From the NCBI GenBank assembly GCA_902800905.1, contig CADCGC010000001.1, forward strand, positions 151,758 to 215,757: 64,000 nt of DNA, in the 5' to 3' direction. The notes under the pieces are model-generated. The model was given only the letters and a program-made list of their open reading frames with translations. It was not told where the DNA came from and did not search any database. This stretch comes from an uncultured Erysipelotrichaceae bacterium (GTDB taxonomy: Bacteria; Bacillota_I; Bacilli_A; RFN20; CAG-826). A program made the translations under genes and the position numbers. How positions within the stretch are numbered: position 1 is the first letter of the stretch; each line of letters begins with the position of its first letter. Positions 1-8,322 of this stretch are shown piece by piece.

Positions 1-523
1 AATTATTAACAATATAATCAATTGTATTTGTCTTCAAAGACGAATAATAATTATTGAGGTCAACTTTATATTCGTTTATTCTATGATATTTTTCTTCTTT
101 TCTATCTAAATCATAATCGCCAAGAACCTCGATACAAGGCGAACTTAATAAGAGCATCCCACTAGATTCATCATTAAACTTCGCAAACATTTCACTAACA
201 TCGTCACAATCGTTGTGATCGACATCGTAAATCAAAAATATTCCTTTAAAGTAGGCATATTCGTAATGAAACGCTCTTTCAACCGAATAGCAGTTATCGT
301 TGTAGTATTTCAGAAAATCATGAATTCTATTTCTTGGCCCTTGAATAATTACAATATTATTTGTATCAAGGGAATACTCAAGTTTGGACAACTGTCCAAC
401 ATTCTCGAGATCGAGTTTTTCTCCACAAACAATTGCGTTGAACCCATATCTTTCTAAAACACGGCTAAAAAGAGTCTTTTCATCTATTTCTCCTTCAACA
501 ATAAAAAGGAAGTTTTTAGCCAT
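1..523 (-). CDS. TOPRIM-like nuclease/effector, C-terminus cut by window edge
   Basis: This partial gene of 174 visible codons starts with MAKNFLFIVEGEIDE and runs off the left edge. The early VEGEIDE stretch (acidic residues near 10-15) and the later LIYDVDHND stretch (Asp100 and Asp102) fit the conserved Glu and DxD of a TOPRIM fold, the metal-binding domain of OLD-type nucleases and of the effector AriB in PARIS. Its ATG lies inside the end of the upstream ATPase gene, an 8-base overlap (ATGGCTAA) that implies translational coupling. ATPase plus TOPRIM pairs are typical of anti-phage modules (RloA/RloB, PARIS, OLD/Gabija-like). Which family this belongs to cannot be settled because the C-terminus is missing. 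The TOPRIM call rests on motif spacing only. Confidence 0.72.
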   Translation of the reverse strand, partial: MAKNFLFIVEGEIDEKTLFSRVLERYGFNAIVCGEKLDLENVGQLSKLEYSLDTNNIVIIQGPRNRIHDFLKYYNDNCYSVERAFHYEYAYFKGIFLIYDVDHNDCDDVSEMFAKFNDESSGMLLLSSPCIEVLGDYDLDRKEEKYHRINEYKVDLNNYYSSLKTNTIDYIVNN

Positions 524-1667
524 TATCTATTGCCTCATCAAAAACAGAAGATAAATACATTTTTTCAATGTTATTAACTTCTCTTATATTTGGATAAATC
601 TTAGACAACCTGTAATATTTCGAATAGCCGTTTGACCATTTTGAAAAATAAATTTGATCAGGTCTAAGCATTTGAAGAATGAATGTATTATGAGATGAAA
701 AAACCAACTGCACATTCTTCTTTTTCAAAACGCTTAAGAACGATTTTATTGCTGATGGATGAAGAGCTTGCTCTAATTCATCAACAAAAAGCACACTATG
801 ATCTGGCATCGATACCAGAATTGAAAGTAAAGCGCTTTGGTTTTTCATACCTGACGACATCATTGAAAGAGGCAATTTTCCTTTAAAGCCTTTTCCTTCA
901 AGTATTAAAGAATATTGCTCAGTCGGAATATTTAAAGAATCAGAATTATTGTTTCTAACAATACTATAGATAGGGAATTCATCATATCCTTTCAAAATAT
1001 CCTTAACTTTTTCAGAATGATTAACAAGCAAATCAAAATAATTGTAGTTTTTATATATTTTTGAAGTAACAAAGCCCCTATTTGAATTAATTAGTGGAAG
1101 ATTAACGAAAACAAACGAGCAAATATAAGAATAAACTTGTTGGATTATTTTATCTTCAATTTTTATCGATGCAAGTATTCTTAAAGCCGGGACGAGTTTT
1201 GATACGTTATCATAAACATAGTTTTCTTTAATATAATTATAGGCGTTTGTGGTTCTATTAAAATATACCTCTCCGTCTTTCTTTAAATATTCTTTATCGA
1301 TTCTCATAAAAGGAGCGGCTGTAGTAGAAATGTAATAATCGTAATCTGAGCCATCCAAATCAAAGAACAATTCAATAGAACCAATAAGTAAGTTCTTGTC
1401 TTTTTTCTCTTTTTGGTACTTTTCAAAATCAAAATTATTAACAACAAACGGAAACAATGTTTCTGCTGGCTCAACCATAAGGTTGATCAAAGTGTGAATA
1501 CCATTAAAAAATGATGATTTTCCACTACCATTGTGTCCATAAAAGGCAATCGGATTTACAATGTCACCTTTGACATTATCATCCAAGAACTTGTAACTTC
1601 CCTTTTTAAAATCAATTTCACACGTTTCAATTGAACTGATGTTTGTCATAACAATCTTCTTAAGCAT
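516..1667 (-). CDS. AAA/ABC-type ATPase of the OLD/RloA/AriA group
   Basis: This 383-residue protein has a Walker A motif (GHNGSGKSS, residues 44-52), an ABC-like signature segment (LSMMSSGMKN, about 267-276), a Walker B motif (LFVDELEQALH, about 293-303) and a switch histidine (FSSHN, about 323-327). This order is that of the SMC/ABC-like AAA_15/AAA_21 ATPases that sense or bind DNA in defence systems. It overlaps the downstream TOPRIM gene by 8 bases, so the two are almost certainly one functional unit. Twin palindromic repeats lie upstream of its start. The ATPase call is firm; the anti-phage role is inferred from pairing and neighbours. Confidence 0.85.
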   Translation of the reverse strand: MLKKIVMTNISSIETCEIDFKKGSYKFLDDNVKGDIVNPIAFYGHNGSGKSSFFNGIHTLINLMVEPAETLFPFVVNNFDFEKYQKEKKDKNLLIGSIELFFDLDGSDYDYYISTTAAPFMRIDKEYLKKDGEVYFNRTTNAYNYIKENYVYDNVSKLVPALRILASIKIEDKIIQQVYSYICSFVFVNLPLINSNRGFVTSKIYKNYNYFDLLVNHSEKVKDILKGYDEFPIYSIVRNNNSDSLNIPTEQYSLILEGKGFKGKLPLSMMSSGMKNQSALLSILVSMPDHSVLFVDELEQALHPSAIKSFLSVLKKKNVQLVFSSHNTFILQMLRPDQIYFSKWSNGYSKYYRLSKIYPNIREVNNIEKMYLSSVFDEAIDNG

Positions 1668-1680
1668 ATTTTTATCCCCA

Positions 1681-1756
1681 ACTGTATATTTTCTACAGTA
1701 ATACTTTATTACAAAAAAGAGGGATAATCAACAACAAACTGTATATTTTCTACAGT
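1681..1756. promoter_or_regulatory. Pair of identical 19-bp interrupted palindromes (probable operator)
   Basis: The 19-mer ACTGTATATTTTCTACAGT occurs at 1681-1699 and again, identical, at 1738-1756. Each copy is an inverted repeat (ACTGTA, 7-base spacer, TACAGT). The copies are 57 bp apart centre to centre and lie just upstream of the ATPase gene that reads leftward from 1667. A second inverted repeat (gggataat 1721-1728, attatccc 1780-1787) encloses the second copy. Two spaced copies before a defence-type operon suggest a dimeric repressor, but no regulator gene is adjacent. The site resembles the E. coli LexA box but is one base longer, and Bacillota LexA uses a different box. Confidence 0.6.
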
Positions 1757-1826
1757 TTTTAAAAATCTGCTGTTTGCGAATTATCCCTTTAAAATATAAT
1801 TATTAAAGTGTGACGAATATAAACTT

Positions 1827-4109
1827 TTATTCGTTGTCTTTGAACCTCTCATTAATCCATTTAATTAAATCATTATCATTCATAAAACAACAATTTGAAT
1901 TTCCTTGAGTAAGTATCGGAATGTATCTATTTAAGAATGGATAAATTGTAAATTTATTGAGTTGCTTTCCAATATAATAGAATCTAACATCTGTCTTGGC
2001 CTTTCTAATACCAAGAGTTATTTTTTCACCAAACAAATCGAGTTCTTGGTAAATCCTACTTGCCTCACCATTGCTTGTTTTTCTTTTTATTAAACCAGAA
2101 GAATCTTTTTCAACAAACTCATTAAACACAAATACAAGGGTTTTACTTCTAGAAATAACATGCCAAGTTTCATTAAATTTAAGATCTTTATCTTCGTCAT
2201 TATATGAATAATTGTATAGAAAAACATTAATGCCTTGTTTTTTTAAAATATCACAAACGCGTTTTGCATCGGAATATGTGCCATCTTCTCTATTTGTTCC
2301 AAAATACGAAATAAAGACATCATAATCAAATTCTAATTGTTGAATTTCTTCATCTTCTTCTTTTGCGGGCTCATTTTTTATTGCATCAATTTTTTCACTT
2401 AATAATTCGCCAAGTTTTTCATCCTCGCAACAAATATATAGATTCATTGTTGACCTTGTCATTATTGTGTATAAATGATTTATTAGAAAAGTATTATCAG
2501 AATAACCAGAAATACATATTTGATTATCGTCATCCAAGTGAATCATTTTTGGTAAGTATAAGTAAACAGATTCTATTTCGCGAGAAATAACGGAATATGC
2601 AGTTAAGAAATAATTATTTTGAACATCACTATCAAATAAAAGGAAAGGGTTGTCCTTATTTTTAATATTTTTGAACAAATGATTGCCTATAGTAATCCCA
2701 TCATGCAATTCGTCTGCGATGACTGGTATGACAAGATGCCTCTTACGCTGCATATCATTTAAATAAGAATCTATGAATTTAGTCTCATCTTTCTGTATTG
2801 AAATGGAAAACTGGTTAATTGGGTGTGGTGATGAGTTATCAAAGCCTAATAAAAAACGGACATTCTTAATTATTTCCGGAGGGACACCTAGAGGTGTTGA
2901 GAAATAATATTCTCGATAATCTTTGTCACCGATTGATGCTTTAATTGCGTCAAATCCTTGATCGTATCTCGGATTTAATCTTTGAGAATTATCGCCAAAG
3001 AATAGTGTTTGAGCGTGGTTTTTACAATTAATTATATCGTTAATTTCATCCAGCTCAGAAAGGACTCCATATTGTATTCCTCTTTCTTCAACAAGAGCAA
3101 GTCTTTGTGCTTCATCTACAATCAAATGAGATAAATCCAATTTATAATGTTTGCTTATCGATCCAGAAACCCAACAGCCATTGCTTTTGTGTTTCAAATC
3201 GTGATGAAATATCCTATCAGATGGGAATTTAGCATTTAAAACTCCAAAAGCATCTTTTAGCGATAAATAGAAATTGTAATTCATTAATAGCAAATTGTAA
3301 TCTGGGAAGTCATGAAGGAATCTCATGGCAAGTATTGTTTTGCCTGTGCGAGCAGCACCTTGACACAAAATGTACTTAATGCCACTATCAATGTCGTTTT
3401 TAATGTCTACATATGCTTCCTCGTTTTCTGGAAAGAAATCAATTCTTCCATAGAATGCTTTTACACAATCAATTGAATCCTTATTTTCGTTTTCGATTAG
3501 ACTCAATTCCCCAGCAACATCTTCAACAAATATATTAGATTTGCTTTTGCCAAAAAGTGGTTTTTTATTTGCTTTTGCAAATCTATATTTGGAATTCCAA
3601 TAATGAATATGAAAATCTTTGAAACTAATTTCAGAATCATCATCACATATAATCAAAACAAAATATATAAACGATCTAACAAACCAAGAAGATTTTGCTT
3701 TTTTAAAATAGCTAAAAACATGATGGTTAACAGTATCTAAATTAGCAATATTAATTTTGCTACTAGGAAATCCGTTTGTGCTATCCCAACGAATGTTTTC
3801 ATCGTTAGGCGTAAAACGATAGTTCTCTTTATTAGAGTCACTTAAATATTCATAAGCGTCTTGTTTATTTATAAAATAAAAAATGCAAGTTCTCCAATTT
3901 CGCTCGATATATTTATTTCCAAGATGGCTTTTCTTTTCTTGAGAATTTCTAACAATTGCAATATCAAAAGGATTATTAATCAGAACGTTGTCTTGTCCAA
4001 TGCATGGTTTTTGATCAGTACAAACGATATTTTTAAAAAAATAATCAATATATTGGTCCTTCCTTTTGCAGTAAGACCTTTTTATCAATTCCTTATAATT
4101 CATTTCCAT
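1827..4109 (-). CDS. DUF2075/SF1 helicase-like ATPase with C-terminal TIR domain
   Basis: This 760-residue protein has three parts. Residues 1-220 form an unrecognised N-terminal region. Residues 245-560 form an SF1/UvrD-like (DUF2075) ATPase core with Walker A GAARTGKT (251-258), Walker B LIVDEAQRL (329-337), a GDNSQRL motif III (372-378) and a terminal YTIMTRSTMNLYI motif (547-559) with the usual Thr-Arg. After an acidic linker (580-592) a TIR-like domain begins at DYDVFISYF (595-603), continues through SRSKTLVFVFNEF (653-665) and has candidate catalytic glutamates at 682 and 689. Bacterial TIR domains commonly cleave NAD+ in abortive-infection systems. Met3 (4103) is the likelier start because AAAGG sits about 8 bases before it. 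Neighbours are other defence-like genes. Confidence 0.8.
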   Translation of the reverse strand: MEMNYKELIKRSYCKRKDQYIDYFFKNIVCTDQKPCIGQDNVLINNPFDIAIVRNSQEKKSHLGNKYIERNWRTCIFYFINKQDAYEYLSDSNKENYRFTPNDENIRWDSTNGFPSSKINIANLDTVNHHVFSYFKKAKSSWFVRSFIYFVLIICDDDSEISFKDFHIHYWNSKYRFAKANKKPLFGKSKSNIFVEDVAGELSLIENENKDSIDCVKAFYGRIDFFPENEEAYVDIKNDIDSGIKYILCQGAARTGKTILAMRFLHDFPDYNLLLMNYNFYLSLKDAFGVLNAKFPSDRIFHHDLKHKSNGCWVSGSISKHYKLDLSHLIVDEAQRLALVEERGIQYGVLSELDEINDIINCKNHAQTLFFGDNSQRLNPRYDQGFDAIKASIGDKDYREYYFSTPLGVPPEIIKNVRFLLGFDNSSPHPINQFSISIQKDETKFIDSYLNDMQRKRHLVIPVIADELHDGITIGNHLFKNIKNKDNPFLLFDSDVQNNYFLTAYSVISREIESVYLYLPKMIHLDDDNQICISGYSDNTFLINHLYTIMTRSTMNLYICCEDEKLGELLSEKIDAIKNEPAKEEDEEIQQLEFDYDVFISYFGTNREDGTYSDAKRVCDILKKQGINVFLYNYSYNDEDKDLKFNETWHVISRSKTLVFVFNEFVEKDSSGLIKRKTSNGEASRIYQELDLFGEKITLGIRKAKTDVRFYYIGKQLNKFTIYPFLNRYIPILTQGNSNCCFMNDNDLIKWINERFKDNE

Positions 4110-4199
4110 GCCTTTATTTTAATCTTATAGATGTCTAATTAAAACAACATTCTCTAGAGAATAATTTTGAAAAAAGAGTTAAAGAATTATTTGAAATCA

Positions 4200-4402
4200 C
4201 TATTCGTTTACTCTTTTTTTATCCTCGTATGTATCTAGTAAGAAATTTATGTATGCTGACACACAATCCACCGCTAAAAGCCAATATCTTCTTTGGAGAT
4301 TAGTGAAAGCTCTTTATTTTCTTTGACCATCGCCATGCTTATTCCTCGGCGAGTTCAAAAAGACTTGCTTACTGGTCCCTTATTAGCAGCGTAGTCAGCA
4401 AT
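4200..4402 (-). pseudogene. Frame-broken remnant of an unrecognised gene
   Basis: The 448-base gap between the helicase-TIR and GHKL genes contains coding-like pieces scattered over different minus-strand frames: IADYAANKGPVSKSF ending at TGA, then MAMVKENKELSLISKEDIGF, then LLAVDCVSAYINFLL followed by DTYEDKKRVNE and a stop at 4200-4202. No single frame is open throughout. This is what a decayed gene with two or more frameshifts looks like. I do not recognise the parent family. The rest of the gap (4110-4199 and 4403-4557) shows nothing I can name. Confidence 0.4.
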
Positions 4403-4557
4403 ATTTAATTAAGAATTTTATCAATAATAAGAATAAGGCGGTTAAAACGTTTTATTGTGTTTTAATTTAGCGAAGTTTTTATTCGCCTTCATCGTTTAAT
4501 ATCGTTAATGTCTTTTTTTAATGTGGCATGCTCTATTAAAAGATTATAAAGTTAGCA

Positions 4558-6555
4558 TTATTCAATGCCAAGTTTTTTAAAAAATACTCTATTTCTCAAC
4601 TCAGAATCACTTATCATTTTATCAAAAGATATCAATTCAATATAGGCGTTATAGTTTTTTGAGAATAAAAACGCCCCCTTTTCATTATCAAAATAGGTAA
4701 AACCTAGCATTTTGATAACATTCTTAAGAGTTGGGGTTATGTCACAAACAGCATAAAGAAAATATTGAGTGTTATTGCCGACTCTTATTGGCCTTCCTTT
4801 TTTATCTAAAGCATCTCCTTTTTGGATTTTTTCAAGATACTTAATCAATTGTGTGTATGGATTATCTTCTATTGTGTAATCATCTCGTTGGGGACGTTTA
4901 ATTTCAAATATCGAAATTGTGTTATAAAAAGTTGATTCATCATCATCGCAAATAACAACCGGACTATCACAAACAAGAATATCCGGCCTATTATTATCCG
5001 GATCGTTGCCTAATGCTATATCAGAAGCAACATAAATCGAATATGATAGCTTTTCGTCAATTAACCATAGGTTATGGCTCTCATAATTGCACGATTCGTT
5101 TGTGGATTTCATCGGAAATACCAAATTATGGATAACTTTTTCAAGCTCATATTTTCCATTTTCTCTTTTTCTAAGCGCTCTCTTAAAGATATCAAGAATA
5201 ATTTTTCTTTTAGCAATATAATTTGTTAGAGCCGATTTATTCATTTCCGAAACTTTGTTGATTGTTTCAACAAGCTCTTGCTCAAAAGAATCATCTAAAC
5301 CATCAGCATCGATTTTTTCAAGCACAGTATCACAATCTTTTTTTACTTCTTTTTCTAAATCTCTTTTAATTCTAAACAAAGAATCGTCAAGCTCTTCATC
5401 GCTAAGTCCAGGTTTCAATTTACTAATTTCTTCTTTTCTTCTATCGAGCAAATATCTATATTCAGGAGCCTGTTTAGTTGTATATTCTGCAACTCTTTGC
5501 ATTTTTTCTACACTTGCTTTCTCTAAATATTTAGATAAAAACACCTTAGTCTTAGATACAGCTTCTCTTGTTATTCTGTTTATGGAAATCTCATATTCAC
5601 TATCTTCATCAATTGAAAAAGATTGCCTATTATAATCGACATTTAGGTCTAAATAATCACCTGTCAAAATTCCAAGATACCAAAAACCTTCTTTAGCAAA
5701 AATTGTTTCATCTAAGTCAGTTATATTTTCATCAATTTTTTTGCTCTTAGCCAATCTATCGTTTGCACAATAATAAAGTTTATTTTGTCCGAACTCTTGG
5801 TTTTTAATTTTCATGTGGGTGATGTTGAAAAAATAATTATCTATAACAAAAGAGTCCTTTTTAGAATCACCATAATAATCATTTCTAAACATTTCATTTA
5901 TACAAATGCTATTTTCGCTGTCAATTAGATAAATCTTTGGACAACTATCAGACAGCAAACACACTATAAAGTGCTCAATTGTTTTTGTGGCTATTGTAAA
6001 GATATTTGTTGGAACGTAATTTTTAAACTTCTCATTTATACCAATCATTTTAATGGTAGTAATTAATTCTTGCTCCTCAATATCAGTTACAGAATCTTCT
6101 ATGTTATCTGAATTTTTGCCAAAAACAAAAGATCTCCTTAAATATTTGTCATTATCTTTATAAACGCTGTCAATTTCGACCAAATTAAAAACTTTAAGCC
6201 AAGAAAACCTACCGTTACCTTTCCCACCATATTTTTCTTTTAGACGAGAATCGGACGTCATAAATGAATTCATATTTTCGTCAGTAAAACCTATCCCGTT
6301 ATCCTTGATGATAAACTGGTCGATTGAACTATTATTATAATCTTCAAATAAATTATTTTCTCTCAACAATTCAATCTCAATCCTTCCATCAAACATAGAT
6401 CCAGTTTCTTTTCTTTGATTAATTGAAAAAATTGAATTCGCAATCGCTTCAAATAAAGGCATAAGTGAATCGTTTTTCGTTAATCGATAATTATTTACTT
6501 TGCCTTTTATATTCATTGAATAATCTCTTCTCATTTTTAAACCTCGCCCCACCAT
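4558..6555 (-). CDS. GHKL ATPase fused to a PD-(D/E)XK-like nuclease domain
   Basis: This protein has up to 665 residues. The N-terminus has the GHKL (Hsp90/gyrase B/MutL-type) ATP-binding boxes: N-box LFEAIANSI (34-42), G1 box IKDNGIGF (83-90) and G2 box GGKGNGRFSWL (110-120). The middle (about 340-470) is charged and helical, probably coiled coil. The C-terminus has RPDILVCD (Asp525), IFEIKRP (Glu551, Lys553) and NPYTQLIKYLE (Gln569), the D...ExK...Q pattern of a PD-(D/E)XK nuclease, resembling the Shedu/DUF4263 type. Met8 (6534) is a better start than Met1 because GCGAGG precedes it. The architecture suggests ATP-gated DNA cleavage in defence; that role is inferred. Confidence 0.75.
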   Translation of the reverse strand: MVGRGLKMRRDYSMNIKGKVNNYRLTKNDSLMPLFEAIANSIFSINQRKETGSMFDGRIEIELLRENNLFEDYNNSSIDQFIIKDNGIGFTDENMNSFMTSDSRLKEKYGGKGNGRFSWLKVFNLVEIDSVYKDNDKYLRRSFVFGKNSDNIEDSVTDIEEQELITTIKMIGINEKFKNYVPTNIFTIATKTIEHFIVCLLSDSCPKIYLIDSENSICINEMFRNDYYGDSKKDSFVIDNYFFNITHMKIKNQEFGQNKLYYCANDRLAKSKKIDENITDLDETIFAKEGFWYLGILTGDYLDLNVDYNRQSFSIDEDSEYEISINRITREAVSKTKVFLSKYLEKASVEKMQRVAEYTTKQAPEYRYLLDRRKEEISKLKPGLSDEELDDSLFRIKRDLEKEVKKDCDTVLEKIDADGLDDSFEQELVETINKVSEMNKSALTNYIAKRKIILDIFKRALRKRENGKYELEKVIHNLVFPMKSTNESCNYESHNLWLIDEKLSYSIYVASDIALGNDPDNNRPDILVCDSPVVICDDDESTFYNTISIFEIKRPQRDDYTIEDNPYTQLIKYLEKIQKGDALDKKGRPIRVGNNTQYFLYAVCDITPTLKNVIKMLGFTYFDNEKGAFLFSKNYNAYIELISFDKMISDSELRNRVFFKKLGIE

Positions 6556-6796
6556 TAGATTAATATCTCATCGAAATGCATATACGTTGTCATAGTTTGA
6601 TGTGTGATACTTTTTCTTTATTAAATTAAAACACGCAGTTAACAAATAAGAGTTAACTATCTTTTGTGCATTGTATAGATCCATATTATCTATTATGGAA
6701 TATCCACGATATTAATTTTATATCATAAAATATGTTTTAGTTGATAATAATATTTAAAAGTGCCAAAAGAGCTTCCGCCACTAGTTTTGGATTATC

Positions 6797-7052
6797 TTAA
6801 GCTAAACCAGTAAATAGTTCACCAACACCAATGTGATGGTTATATAAATTAGAGAAATATAAATCTAATAATTCATCAGCCTTGTCTTTAAGCTGTAAAG
6901 GTCCAAATGGATTAGAAAAATATATTTCCACCATTCCTTCTTCACTTGTTGCTCCTAAAACGAGACATTATCTAACCAGCGTTGTTATTACCACTATAAG
7001 GACTAAATTCATCGCTTATTCTAGATAAATGACCACTGCATTCAATAAACCA
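6797..7052 (-). pseudogene. Frameshifted remnant, parent gene unrecognised
   Basis: On the minus strand, codons from 7052 read WFIECSGHLSRISDEF then SPYSGNNNAG before a stop. The neighbouring frame then picks up CLVLGATSEEGMVEIYF, SNPFGPLQLKDKADELL and DLYFSNLYNHHIGVGELF before a stop at 6797-6799. The two segments have natural amino-acid composition and are joined at a frame change near 6967. Upstream of 7052 the frame is broken by two stops. It is a degraded gene of unknown family in the 740-base gap between the defence island and the polysaccharide locus. Confidence 0.45.
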
Positions 7053-7109
7053 CTATCGTTAAATACCTACATTTTCGACCAATGAAAAACTATATTCACT
7101 AATTGATAA

Positions 7110-7294
7110 TTACATTAAACAAATAAGTAAAGCAAAAATAAGAATCACTCCACTTCTTTCTTTATAAAGCGGTTACCAGGGAACATAGTTCTGGGGTAAG
7201 CGTGGTCTAGCGACATTAACTATATTGCATAATGAAAAAGAGACTAGTAATAACCCTATGCCTCCTTCTAGTGTTAAATTTGAGAAGAAATAGA
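7110..7294 (-). pseudogene. Remnant of a small membrane protein with an internal stop
   Basis: Directly after the end of the epimerase gene the minus strand reads SNLTLEGGIGLLLVSF, SLCNIVNVARPRLPQNYVPW, then an in-frame TAA at 7173-7175, then PLYKERSGVILIFALLICLM and a stop at 7110-7112. Two hydrophobic stretches separated by a basic loop look like two membrane spans of one protein interrupted by a nonsense change. I see no start codon with a ribosome-binding site. The family is not recognised. Confidence 0.4.
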
Positions 7295-8320
7295 TTATTT
7301 CTTGCAGTAAAAACTATAATACCATTCAGCAAAATGTCTAAGACCGTCTCTTAAACTTGTTGATGGTTTATACCCAAAATCTTTTTCTAAATCAATTGTA
7401 TCAGCATAGGTAATAGGAACATCGCCTTTTTGCATTGGTACGAGTTTTTTATGAGATTCAAAATCGTAATCTTTTGGAAGAACACCCGCTCTAATGAGTT
7501 CTTCCGATAATATTTGAACAAAGTCTAATAAATTCTCTGGATTGTTATTGCCGATGTTATAAATCTTATATGGAGGAATTGGCAATCCATCTTCTCCATC
7601 TTTCTTTTCAGGAACTTTATTCATTACTCTGATAATTCCATCCACTATATCATCTACATAAGTAAAATCTCTTTTACAATTACCATAGTTAAATATTTCA
7701 ATAGTTTCACCTTTAATTAATTTGTTAGTAAATGAGAAATACGCCATATCAGGTCTTCCCATTGGGCCATAAACCGTAAAGAAACGTAATCCTGTAGTTG
7801 GGATGTTATAAAGTTTACTATAAGCATGCGCTAAAAGTTCGTTACTCTTCTTTGTTGCGGCATATAAGCTAACTGGATTATCCACTTTATCATCAGTGCT
7901 AAAAGGAACTTTAGTGTTTCCACCATAAACAGAAGATGATGAAGCATACACCAAATGTTTAACTGGATGATATCTACACGCTTCTAAAATATTATAGAAT
8001 CCAATAATATTTGAATTGATATAGACATCTGGGTGGTCAATAGAATACCTGACACCAGCTTGGGCTGCTAAATTCACCACTACATCAAATTTGTTCTCAT
8101 TAAATAATTTATCAATGAATGGTTTGTCTGAAATATCACCTTTGATAAATTTGAATTTTTTAAAATTAGAAAGCATTTTTAATCTTTCTTCTTTTAAAGA
8201 AACATCATAATAATCATTAATGTTGTCTAAACCAATAATTTGATTGTTAGTTGTTTCTAATAGTTTTTTGCATAAGAATGCGCCTATAAAACCGGCAGCA
8301 CCTGTAACTAAAATTTTCAT
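7295..8320 (-). CDS. UDP-glucuronate 4-epimerase-like NAD-dependent epimerase
   Basis: This is a 341-residue extended short-chain dehydrogenase. It has the NAD-binding TGAAGFIGAFL (6-16), the catalytic YAATK (YxxxK) and the motifs NLAAQAGVRYS and LRFFTVYGPMGRPDMA, which are characteristic of CapI/LspL-type UDP-glucuronate 4-epimerases. These turn UDP-GlcA into UDP-GalA. It begins 2 bases after the end of the UDP-glucose dehydrogenase gene that makes its substrate, so the two are one pathway step pair in the cytoplasm. It is the last gene of the polysaccharide cluster. A UDP-glucose 4-epimerase or other nucleotide-sugar epimerase is a less likely alternative. Confidence 0.85.
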   Translation of the reverse strand: MKILVTGAAGFIGAFLCKKLLETTNNQIIGLDNINDYYDVSLKEERLKMLSNFKKFKFIKGDISDKPFIDKLFNENKFDVVVNLAAQAGVRYSIDHPDVYINSNIIGFYNILEACRYHPVKHLVYASSSSVYGGNTKVPFSTDDKVDNPVSLYAATKKSNELLAHAYSKLYNIPTTGLRFFTVYGPMGRPDMAYFSFTNKLIKGETIEIFNYGNCKRDFTYVDDIVDGIIRVMNKVPEKKDGEDGLPIPPYKIYNIGNNNPENLLDFVQILSEELIRAGVLPKDYDFESHKKLVPMQKGDVPITYADTIDLEKDFGYKPSTSLRDGLRHFAEWYYSFYCKK

Positions 8321-8322
8321 TA

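Noticed and set aside
1681..1756. LexA/SOS boxes
   Set aside because: The palindrome is one base longer than the E. coli LexA site and does not match the Bacillota (DinR) box, so I call it only an unknown operator.
5255..5635. 126-residue Ser-rich plus-strand frame
   Set aside because: It is a mirror of the charged, helical middle of the GHKL protein; long serine runs come from antisense of acidic codons.
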